In this document: positions 1 to 7,488 of the stretch, piece after piece
Layout: each line of letters opens with the position of its first letter
Numbering within the stretch: the first letter of the stretch is position 1
DNA from: Amphritea sp.
GTDB lineage: Bacteria > Pseudomonadota > Gammaproteobacteria > Pseudomonadales > Balneatricaceae
Length of the DNA: 33,608 nt
Direction of reading: 5' to 3'
NCBI RefSeq assembly: GCF_016744155.1
Contig: NZ_JADGEW010000033.1
Location: forward strand, 1 to 33,608
Notes under the pieces: model-generated
What the model was told of the DNA's origin: nothing
The model's database searches: none
The model's input: the letters and a program-made list of their open reading frames with translations, nothing else
Position numbers and translations under genes: made by a program

Positions 1-550
1 CTTCAGCATGATCAACCCGGGTTTCTGGAGACCAGGTTGCAGGTGTGTGACAGGCTTCACAGTTGTTAGTGGTGTTGATGTGGTTATTGTTCTTCCCTGT
101 GGCAATAGTGCCGTTATGACAGCTAGAGCAGCTGCCGGTGACACCACTGTGATCAAACACTGCGCCGGTGAAGCTGTTGGTATTGTGACAGTCGTCACAG
201 GTATTGCCGCTCTGGATATGATTAGCTGATTTACCTAATGCAATGGTGCCATTATGACAGCTGTTACAGGTGCCATTTACTTCAGCATGATCAACCCGGG
301 TTTCTGGAGACCAGGTTGCAGGTGTGTGACAGGCTTCACAGTTGTTAGTGGTGTTGATGTGGTTATTGTTCTTCCCTGCGGCAATAGTGCCGTTATGACA
401 GCTAGAGCAGCTGCCGGTGACACCGCTGTGATCAAACACTGCGCCGGTGAAACTGTTGGTATTGTGACAGTCGTCACAGGTATTGCCGCTCTGGATATGA
501 TTAGCTGATTTACCTAATGCAATGGTGCCATTATGACAGCTTGAGCAGGT
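1..550 (-). repeat. 279-nt in-frame tandem repeat (four-heme unit)
   Basis: The stretch 272-550 repeats the preceding 271 bases with only a few substitutions (for example in the ccctgt/ccctgc and accact/accgct segments) until the last heme codons. Each unit encodes 93 residues and four CxxCH motifs. The first copy is cut by the window edge, so more copies may follow. The near identity implies recent duplication or ongoing homogenisation. Confidence 0.9.
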
Positions 551-3388
551 CCCTAATACTTCATTATGATCGACCCGGGTCTCCGGAGACCAGGTGGAGG
601 GAGTATGACAGGCTTCACAGTTATTGCTGGTGTTGATATGGCTGGTGTTTTTGCCGGTGGCAGTACTGCCGTTATGGCAGCTTCCACAGCTACCCAGTAC
701 CTCAGCATGGTCAACCTGGGTTGCAGGTGACCAGTTAGTATTCGCATGACAGCTTTCACAGCTGTTGGTGGTATTGATATGGCCGCTGTTCTTTCCAGTG
801 GCTGTGCTGCCGTTGTGACAGGTAGCGCAGTTAGCGGTGGTACCGGCGTGGTCAAAGGTCGCTTCGGCCCAGCCCAGTTGAGGGTTGTGACAATCCTCAC
901 AGGTATTAGCGCTCGGAATATGATTGGCTGACTTGCCTGTAGCTATCGAACCGTTATGACAGCTTGAGCAGGTCCCTAATACTTCATTATGATCGACCCG
1001 GGTCTCCGGAGACCAAGTTGCGGAAGTGTGACAAGCTTCACAGTTATTGCTGGTATTGATATGGCTGGTGTTTTTGCCGGTGGCAGTACTGCCGTTATGG
1101 CAGCTTCCGCAGCTACCCAGTACCTCAGCATGGTCAACCTGGGTTGCAGGCGACCAGTTAGTGTTCGCATGACAGCTTTCACAGCTGTTGGTGGTATTGA
1201 TATGGCCGCTGTTCTTTCCAGTGGCTGTGCTGCCGTTGTGACAGGTAGCACAATTAGCGGTAGTGCCTGCGTGGTCAAAGGTCGCTTCGGCCCAGCCCAG
1301 TTGTGGGTTGTGGCAATCCTCACAGGTATTAGCGCTCGGAATATGATTGGCTGATTTGCCTGTAGCTATCGAACCGTTATGACAGCTTGAGCAGGTCCCT
1401 AATACTTCATTATGATCGACCCGGGTCTCAGGAGACCAGGTGGAGGGAGTATGACAGGCTTCACAGTTATTGCTGGTATTGATATGGCTGGTGTTTTTGC
1501 CGGTGGCAGTACTCCCGTTATGACAGCTTCCACAGCTACCCAGTACCTCAGCATGGTCAACCTGGGTTTCAGGTGTCCAGTTAGTATTCGCATGACAGCT
1601 TTCACAGCTGTTGGTGGTATTGATATGGCCGCTGTTCTTTCCAGTGGCTGTGCTACCGTTGTGACAGGTAGCACAGTTTGCTGTGGTGCCTGCGTGGTCA
1701 AAGATCGCTTCAGCCCAGCCAAGCTGAGGGTTATGGCAATCCTCACAGGTATTAGCACTCGGAATATGATTAGCTGATTTACCGGTGGCTATCGAACCGT
1801 TATGGCAGCTTTCACAGGTTCCCAGCACCTCATTATGATCGACCCGGGTCTCAGGAGACCAGGTGGAGGGAGTATGACAGGCTTCACAGTTATTGCTGGT
1901 ATTGATATGGCTGGTGTTTTTGCCGGTGGCAGTACTGCCGTTATGGCAGCTTTCACATGTGCCAATAACCTCTGCATGGTCAACCTGGGTTGCAGGAGTC
2001 CAGTTGCTGTTTACGTGACAGCTTTCACAACTGTTGGTGGTGTTGATATGTGCGCTGTTTTTGCCAGTGGCAATGGTGCCGTTGTGACAGCTGGAACAGT
2101 TGGTTGCATCGGCTGGGTGAACAAAGGTTGCATCGGCCCAGCCGCGATCTGGATTGTGGCAGTCCACGCAGGAATTACTGCTGGGAATATGGTTGGCTGA
2201 CTTTCCGGTAGCCGTGGTGCCGTTGTGACAGCTTTCGCAGCTGCCTATTACTTGATCATGGTCGACCTGAGCAACGGGCGACCATGTTGTATTGGTGTGG
2301 CAAGCTTCACAGACGGGAGTGGTAGTGATGTGTCCTGAGTTTTTGCCAGTGGCTGTGGTGCCGTTGTGGCAGGTTGTACAGTTTTCAGCAATACCTGCAT
2401 GGTCAAAAGTTGCATCGCTCCAACTACCGGAAGTCGTGTGACAGTCTTCACAACTGTTATTACTGGGAATATGGTTGGCAGATTTTCCGGTTGTAAATGA
2501 GCCGTTATGACAAGTTGCACAACTCCCAGTTGTTTCTGAAGGAGGGTGATCAAAAGTAGTAATTTTCCAGGTACTTATAGAATGACAGTTGGAGCAGGTG
2601 GTGCTGCTAGGTATGTGGTTGCCGGATTTGCCTTCGGCACTAAAACTGCCGTTATGGCAGCTGCTACAGTTACTAGCGCTGTCTGGGTGGCTCCACAGGC
2701 TAAGATCACTAAAGTTGGTTGGACGGTGACAATCCTCACAGACATTATTGGTGGGTATATGATTGCCACCTTTACCTGTAGCCTCAACGCCATTGTGGCA
2801 GCTGGAACAGTTGTTTTCGATACCGGTATGGTCAAACGAAGAGGTTTGCCAGCCGCTTGTAGAGTGGCAGTCTTCACAGTTATCACTAGAGGGTGGGTGA
2901 TCACTCGGTTTGCCGAAAGCGACTTGATTATTGTGGCAGGAAGTACAACTGCCAGTTACTTCATCATGGTCGACTTTCGGTACATCATTCCAACTGCTCG
3001 GGCTGTGGCAGCTGTCACAACTATTACTACTATTGATATGGTCGTTGGCCTTGGTGGACGCCGGAATAATGCTGGAGGAGGAGTGGCAGGCGGTACAAGT
3101 GCTGGGAGTGCCTTTAAATACGCCTTTAATGTGACAGCTGGAGCAATCAAGGTTGGCGTGCTGGCCATCAAGCATAAAGCCGGTACTTAGGTGGTCGAAT
3201 ACCGCTTTGGGGTCATTATTGGTTGCAGTCTGATCTTGGGTATCCAGTTGTTCCAGATTATCTGGGTCGGACATCGCCTGAACAGATAATGGCAGCATCA
3301 GGCTGAGTACCAGTAGCATCAGCAAAGGTATAGCTTGCCCCAAGATACCGGCGGCGAATGAAACTGATGGCGTTCTTGTTAATGACAT
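1..3388 (-). CDS. Giant secreted multiheme cytochrome c, at least 45 hemes (partial, C-terminus beyond left edge)
   Basis: The frame opens with ATG at 3388, preceded by AGGTGA about 5 nt upstream, and stays open to position 1, giving at least 1129 codons. Residues 1-38 are a signal peptide (basic start, Leu-rich core, cleavage near VQA). I count 45 CxxCH motifs, so it is an exported protein with covalent c-type hemes. Motifs alternate between a CHNG type followed by ATGK and HI, and a CEDCH/CEACH/CESCH type followed by a Trp and a DH that can supply the distal heme ligand. Spacing is 23-24 residues per heme. From about residue 360 onward the gene becomes tandem repeats of 141 residues (six hemes) and then 93 residues (four hemes). 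It starts 23 nt after the 21-heme gene, so the two are probably cotranscribed. The role as a periplasmic or extracellular electron carrier is inferred. The heme count is a minimum and the far end is unknown. Confidence 0.93.
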   Translation of the reverse strand, partial: MSLTRTPSVSFAAGILGQAIPLLMLLVLSLMLPLSVQAMSDPDNLEQLDTQDQTATNNDPKAVFDHLSTGFMLDGQHANLDCSSCHIKGVFKGTPSTCTACHSSSSIIPASTKANDHINSSNSCDSCHSPSSWNDVPKVDHDEVTGSCTSCHNNQVAFGKPSDHPPSSDNCEDCHSTSGWQTSSFDHTGIENNCSSCHNGVEATGKGGNHIPTNNVCEDCHRPTNFSDLSLWSHPDSASNCSSCHNGSFSAEGKSGNHIPSSTTCSNCHSISTWKITTFDHPPSETTGSCATCHNGSFTTGKSANHIPSNNSCEDCHTTSGSWSDATFDHAGIAENCTTCHNGTTATGKNSGHITTTPVCEACHTNTTWSPVAQVDHDQVIGSCESCHNGTTATGKSANHIPSSNSCVDCHNPDRGWADATFVHPADATNCSSCHNGTIATGKNSAHINTTNSCESCHVNSNWTPATQVDHAEVIGTCESCHNGSTATGKNTSHINTSNNCEACHTPSTWSPETRVDHNEVLGTCESCHNGSIATGKSANHIPSANTCEDCHNPQLGWAEAIFDHAGTTANCATCHNGSTATGKNSGHINTTNSCESCHANTNWTPETQVDHAEVLGSCGSCHNGSTATGKNTSHINTSNNCEACHTPSTWSPETRVDHNEVLGTCSSCHNGSIATGKSANHIPSANTCEDCHNPQLGWAEATFDHAGTTANCATCHNGSTATGKNSGHINTTNSCESCHANTNWSPATQVDHAEVLGSCGSCHNGSTATGKNTSHINTSNNCEACHTSATWSPETRVDHNEVLGTCSSCHNGSIATGKSANHIPSANTCEDCHNPQLGWAEATFDHAGTTANCATCHNGSTATGKNSGHINTTNSCESCHANTNWSPATQVDHAEVLGSCGSCHNGSTATGKNTSHINTSNNCEACHTPSTWSPETRVDHNEVLGTCSSCHNGTIALGKSANHIQSGNTCDDCHNTNSFTGAVFDHSGVTGSCSSCHNGTIAAGKNNNHINTTNNCEACHTPATWSPETRVDHAEVNGTCNSCHNGTIALGKSANHIQSGNTCDDCHNTNSFTGAVFDHSGVTGSCSSCHNGTIATGKNNNHINTTNNCEACHTPATWSPETRVDHAE
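551..2242 (-). repeat. 423-nt in-frame tandem repeat (six-heme unit), four copies
   Basis: Units lie at 551-973, 974-1396, 1397-1819 and 1820-2242. The CEACH codons fall at 605, 1028, 1451, 1874 and again at 2297, exactly 423 nt apart. The first three units are nearly identical and the fourth is more diverged. Each encodes 141 residues with six CxxCH motifs. The 279-nt units further left look like the same unit lacking two hemes. Repeats this similar are a hazard for short-read assembly. Confidence 0.92.
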
Positions 3389-3411
3389 ACTGATCACCTA
3401 TATCCCCTGGA

Positions 3412-4998
3412 CTACTGACTCAGGTTGCTTGTGTCGTCAAACGATTCGGTCGTGTGGCATCGTTCACAAAAACGTCCGAAACCGCCAAAATGAATATCGT
3501 CGCTGCGATGGCAGCTGAAACAGTCTGAAGCCTGATCTATATCGTCTTGATCTTTTACAGGCTTCAGGTGGCAAGCTTCACAGGGTTGTTCCTGATGCTT
3601 GCCGGTAAGTTCGAAATCGGTCTGGGTGTCGTGGTCAAACTGCCAGATGCCCCAGTCATTAGGGGTGTGACACTGTTCGCAGCGTCCACCAAGTGTTTCT
3701 TTATGTACATCGTCATCTCTGTGACAGCTGGTGCATGCCAGAGCAGTATCTTTAAAGGTTTGTTCCAGATGGCACTCTTCACAACTGGTAACTGCATGCT
3801 GACCAATTAACGGAAAACGGGTCAGGTCATGATCAAAACTAATCACGCCAGAAAAAGACTCTTCGTCATGGCATCGATTGCAGCTATCGCCCTGTTGGCC
3901 TTTATGTACATCATCACCTTTATGACAGCTGATGCAGTTGGTCGGTAATTCATCCTCAAGACTGCCTTTATGGCAGCTATGGCACTCTAGTGGTTCATGG
4001 CTACCCTTAAGTTTGAAATCGGTATCCCTATCGTGGTTGAAACTGCTTTTTTGCCATCGGTTCTCTGTATGACACTCTTTACACTCTTCGCCGTTCTTTC
4101 CCTGATGGGTATCATCACTGCTGTGACAGTCAATACAGCTTTCACCAGGTGATTTATCAAAAGGAGGATCAATGTGGCAGCTATTACAACTGGTCTCTTT
4201 GTGTGATCCCTTCAGATCGAATTCAGTATCCTTGTCATGGTCAAATTTTGATTCATCCCAATCTTTCTCTGAGTGGCACTTTTCACACTCATTGCCAAAG
4301 TGACCGCCATGAGCATCGTTCAGGCGATGGCAGGAAGCACACTCTGTAGGTATGTCTTCATATTGCTCATCGGCATGACAACTACTGCAGTTAACCTCCG
4401 CGTGTTTATCCAGAAGTGGGAAGTCTGTGTCGTCGTGATCAAATTCGGTATCTTGCCAGCCTGTTTCTTTATGACAGTCATCACATTGTTCGCCTAACTC
4501 ACCTTCATGCTTATCATCGTCTTTGTGGCAATCGATACATTGGTTCGGTGCTTCGCGGAAGTTTTGCGAAGCTTCATGGCAATTAGCGCAAGCTGCTGTT
4601 CGATGTTTACCTTCAAGTGGGTAGTCGGTTAGGTCATGGTTAAAGGTGGAATGCGTTAACTGCACAATATCGGCATCTCTTCCCATGTGATCGGAATGAC
4701 ATGTCTTACACTCAATATTCTTGCTGTTTTCCATGAGCCCATGAAAACCGGTGCCCTCTTCAATGTCTTTGGCTATGTTCTTATGGTCATGGCAAGCCAG
4801 GCATCTGTTTCTCTGCTTGCTCTGGTCAAAAGATTCATGGCAGTTATCACACTCGAGTTCGAACTGTTCATGGCCATTGATTACTTTGCCGGGCATAAAT
4901 ATAGTTTCGAAAATATTTGCTTCTCCGGGCGCACTGAAGCCTAGCAGTACCAATAGGACAAGAGACTTCAGGGTTAAAAGACGATCAGAGAGCTTCAC
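3412..4998 (-). CDS. Secreted 21-heme cytochrome c
   Basis: The protein has 528 residues and starts at GTG 4998 behind a strong GGAGG. Residues 1-28 are a signal peptide ending near GEA. There are 21 CxxCH motifs in seven groups of three. The first group (about residues 50-107) is distinct, with a CLACH, GFHG and CKTCHSDH arrangement. The other six are one module of about 67 residues: an FDHD...F.L.GKH segment, CxxCH, CxxCH followed by DDxHxG, then CxxCH and a Trp or Phe. The repeated His residues outside the motifs could be the sixth heme ligands. This module is common in cytochrome c7/c3-like proteins of metal- and sulfur-respiring bacteria. With no second membrane segment, it should be a soluble periplasmic carrier between the cytochrome b-like protein upstream and the giant cytochrome downstream. 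Its substrate is unknown. Confidence 0.93.
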   Translation of the reverse strand: MKLSDRLLTLKSLVLLVLLGFSAPGEANIFETIFMPGKVINGHEQFELECDNCHESFDQSKQRNRCLACHDHKNIAKDIEEGTGFHGLMENSKNIECKTCHSDHMGRDADIVQLTHSTFNHDLTDYPLEGKHRTAACANCHEASQNFREAPNQCIDCHKDDDKHEGELGEQCDDCHKETGWQDTEFDHDDTDFPLLDKHAEVNCSSCHADEQYEDIPTECASCHRLNDAHGGHFGNECEKCHSEKDWDESKFDHDKDTEFDLKGSHKETSCNSCHIDPPFDKSPGESCIDCHSSDDTHQGKNGEECKECHTENRWQKSSFNHDRDTDFKLKGSHEPLECHSCHKGSLEDELPTNCISCHKGDDVHKGQQGDSCNRCHDEESFSGVISFDHDLTRFPLIGQHAVTSCEECHLEQTFKDTALACTSCHRDDDVHKETLGGRCEQCHTPNDWGIWQFDHDTQTDFELTGKHQEQPCEACHLKPVKDQDDIDQASDCFSCHRSDDIHFGGFGRFCERCHTTESFDDTSNLSQ

Positions 4999-5414
4999 TT
5001 AACCTCCGGTATTGTTTGTCCGTAAACCCAGGTGAACGATGTAAGAGGGTTACGGATAGAAAAACGAAGGAATAGCTATGGCCACTCCCCCGAAAAGGCC
5101 TTAAGTTGTCAGGTTGAATATATTAAAAAATGATTATCTGACTAGGGAGTTAAGTTGCCTCTCCCTTAAATCAATTCAGCCCAACCTCTTTTATATAGCA
5201 ATAATCGAGCCTGATAATTAAACACTATATTTATCAGTTGGTTATGCTTGCAGGCCTGAGTTGAATTCATAGAATAGCAATGAAGGAGGAGGTGCGGTTG
5301 TCTCGTAGTTCGTACAGATATTAAGCGTTGCAGGTCTGTTTCTTTATTAAACAACAGGTTAGAGTGTCTCCTTTTTTAGACTCTCAGTAATGAGAAAAAA
5401 TTCTCATATGAAAT
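4999..5414. other. 416-nt intergenic region inside the cytochrome gene cluster
   Basis: This gap separates the cytochrome b-like gene from the 21-heme gene. It is AT-rich and has short inverted repeats: arms agggag/ctccct at 5144-5149 and 5161-5166, and atgagaa/ttctcat at 5390-5407. Neither is followed by a convincing U-tract on the minus strand. No convincing gene is seen. The length suggests that the two large cytochrome genes have their own promoter or a long leader, but I could not identify a promoter. Confidence 0.5.
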
Positions 5415-6317
5415 TTAATACATATGAACAGCTGTAACATGAATGAGACCGGTGATCAGTAGCATGCTAAAGAATACTACGTGGATCTTATGCCAGTTAT
5501 GAAACAGCTTTTCATAAAAGGTATATACCGCCATCTTTCGAATGGCGCTTAGTAGGATTCCTATGAGTTTACAGCTCTCTTTATAGTGTTGTTTTTCTTG
5601 TTGTTTATCCCAGCCAGAGAGACGGGCCTGAGTGGCCATGATGGGGCGCAAACGCTGGCACAGAGTGAAGTAGGTAGCCCAGGTGCTTACGCCGATAAAT
5701 ACTTTGCGGGGGATGAAGCTAAACAGGCCGTTAGTAGGCTTCATTACATAATCTTCAAAAGACTTAATTTTGTGCTCTATGGCAGGTGCTAGTCCGCGAT
5801 GGTGTCCCAGTCGTTTTCGGGCTTCCTGGCTTATATCTACCAGTTCTTCAATCTTTGCATGTGTGCCGAATAGTCCGTAGTGAACCTGGGCATAAATGTA
5901 GCGTCCGGCAATACCACTGACAACAACGAAGAGCATGGAGTATAGGGCAACATTACTATTGGTCGCTCCCAGTGAAAAGTTACAATGAAAGGCGACCATA
6001 ACCGGTGCGATAACGCCCATAAACATGTGCAGGTTAAACCATATTTTTATAGCGCCGGTGTTGCGCATGAACTTAAATTTTTTCCTCAACGGGTAGATAA
6101 AAATCAGAATGAAAATCACACCCGCAATTAGTCCCAACCAGTAGCCGACGCCCCACTCAGCCGTTATTAAGAACTCCTCTCTCTGTTGCCAGCCCCATAT
6201 TAGTAATAGTGTTAGCGCTACCGAAAAAAAGGGTGCTGCAAACTGTTCCAGAGGGGATAGGTGGAGTTTGTTAATATCTGCTTTCTGTTGTTTTTCAGCC
6301 ACGGTGGTATCGCTCAT
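5415..6317 (-). CDS. Membrane cytochrome b-like protein, probable electron-transfer anchor
   Basis: The protein has 300 residues with about five membrane segments: 26-43, 56-77, 93-112, 122-144 and 278-298. A large loop of about 130 residues separates the fourth and fifth. His97 and His111 lie in segment three; His273, His276, His279, His293 and His298 cluster around the last segment. These are good candidates for bis-His b-heme ligands. The arrangement resembles ferric-reductase-like or cytochrome b561-like proteins, but I cannot assign a precise family. It sits 41 nt downstream of the CcmI-like gene and upstream of the two multiheme cytochromes. The likely role is passing electrons across or out of the inner membrane to periplasmic hemes. 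The partner and direction are inference. Confidence 0.75.
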   Translation of the reverse strand: MSDTTVAEKQQKADINKLHLSPLEQFAAPFFSVALTLLLIWGWQQREEFLITAEWGVGYWLGLIAGVIFILIFIYPLRKKFKFMRNTGAIKIWFNLHMFMGVIAPVMVAFHCNFSLGATNSNVALYSMLFVVVSGIAGRYIYAQVHYGLFGTHAKIEELVDISQEARKRLGHHRGLAPAIEHKIKSFEDYVMKPTNGLFSFIPRKVFIGVSTWATYFTLCQRLRPIMATQARLSGWDKQQEKQHYKESCKLIGILLSAIRKMAVYTFYEKLFHNWHKIHVVFFSMLLITGLIHVTAVHMY

Positions 6318-6358
6318 CTGTGTGTTTGCTCACTATGTACTATCGGTCGATAAAAGGG

Positions 6359-7228
6359 CTACTGGCGGGTCTGATTAATTTCAATCGTAACACCGCTATT
6401 GCTTGCTGGATCCACCGCTTGACTGAACCCTTCCAAGTCACCTTTGGACGCTGTAGCGCTGTCACTGAAAGAAATTCGAGCCCCAATAACAACTAAGTTA
6501 GAAGAGGAAAGTTTTCGGTCTGGAATAACGGCATTTGAATCATTGAGAGTGAAGCTTAATGGTAGTGTTACAGGTGTTTTGCGTATAGCGGCTAATGGCA
6601 TTGGTGGGCCTTTATCTGCCCGGGCGAAGATAAAAAGTGTGGCGTTTTTGTTAGTCAGCTGTTCAGCCAGTTCAGGTGCTATTTTAACTTCTCCGCTGAC
6701 TGATACCTGCTTTGAATCAGGGCCATCATTCAGTGCCTGGTCAATCATTACGGCGGTCAGGTTTCGAGATGTTTTTGGCGGGGGGAAGGCCCGTGTTGGC
6801 TGGGATTCCTGTTTAGCGGATATGCCACTGCGTACTTCCTCAAGGCGGGCAGGTGTCAGGCCCAAAGCGGTTGCTTTAGCGTAAGCCTGGTCAGCAGCAG
6901 CCTGATCTTTCATATATTGATAGGTTCGTCCCAATAGTACCCAGCCTTCCATATCCTCAGGCTCATTTTTAAGTCTATCTCTTAACTTCTGTGCCATCTG
7001 GTCTAGAGGTCCGGCCTGAATCTGGTTGGTGTTATCAGCGGCCTTTGCTGCCATTAAGGTGCTGGTTGTGCTGGATGGTTGAACCATGCTGGTTAAATAT
7101 TCACCAGATTGAGTAGGGCTGCTGTCTTGCAATACAAAGACAGCAGTCACAAGACCTGCAGCTAAAGCTACCGCGGTAAACAAGGTGTTTCTCGTCATTC
7201 TGCCTGAGACTCCATATATGGGTTTCAT
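6359..7228 (-). CDS. CcmI/NrfG-like TPR protein, cytochrome c assembly accessory
   Basis: The protein has 289 residues. One membrane segment (about 16-34) is followed by a linker, a TPR region (about 72-130, including PEDMEGWVLLGRTYQYM), and a C-terminal beta domain (about 165-285). The pattern ATLFIFARADKGPPMPLAA with a later VVIGARIS is typical of the C-terminal half of CcmI/CycH. That family presents apocytochrome to the heme ligation machinery. No other ccm genes are nearby, so this is an orphan copy beside genes encoding at least 66 CxxCH motifs, suggesting a dedicated chaperone. ATG 7228 has only a weak ribosome site; ATG 7198 with an AGG about 6 nt upstream is an alternative start that keeps the membrane segment. 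Confidence 0.8.
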   Translation of the reverse strand: MKPIYGVSGRMTRNTLFTAVALAAGLVTAVFVLQDSSPTQSGEYLTSMVQPSSTTSTLMAAKAADNTNQIQAGPLDQMAQKLRDRLKNEPEDMEGWVLLGRTYQYMKDQAAADQAYAKATALGLTPARLEEVRSGISAKQESQPTRAFPPPKTSRNLTAVMIDQALNDGPDSKQVSVSGEVKIAPELAEQLTNKNATLFIFARADKGPPMPLAAIRKTPVTLPLSFTLNDSNAVIPDRKLSSSNLVVIGARISFSDSATASKGDLEGFSQAVDPASNSGVTIEINQTRQ

Positions 7229-7488
7229 TAGTTAATGCATAACCTATACCGAAATTTTTTTTCTTAATACAATCAGATGGATACATATTGTTTAGTACCT
7301 AGTGTTCTCATTATTGCGAAGCGAGAGTTTAACTGGCGTCTCTAGACTGTACTTGGTTGGAGACAGTTGTTGGCATACAAATAACTCTTTAACCTATTAA
7401 CTAAGAAATCGGGTTTTCTTTTTAAGGGAGAGTATGTGAGAAAGCTGGTTAACACCGTTGTTTAAGAAGTTTTTAATAGGTATTACAT
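7229..7488. promoter_or_regulatory. Divergent intergenic region of the electron-transfer locus
   Basis: This 260-nt gap separates the minus-strand cytochrome operon from the plus-strand oxidoreductase operon and must hold promoters for both. It is AT-rich. I saw no clear FNR, NarL or other known box, and no promoter strong enough to place. Confidence 0.45.

Noticed and set aside
1-2300. CRISPR-like regular spacing
   Set aside because: The 69-72 nt period equals 23-24 codons and each element is an in-frame CxxCH codon set, not a palindromic repeat with unique spacers.
2546-3190. Long plus-strand open frames opposite the giant cytochrome (for example 2546-3190, 1802-2200, 989-1354)
   Set aside because: They are mirror images of the heme repeats; translations are repetitive with no family signal, and the minus frame explains the sequence.
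5166-5354. 62-codon minus-strand frame between the cytochrome genes
   Set aside because: It has a TTG start without a ribosome site, no recognisable protein features, and is AT-rich intergenic sequence.
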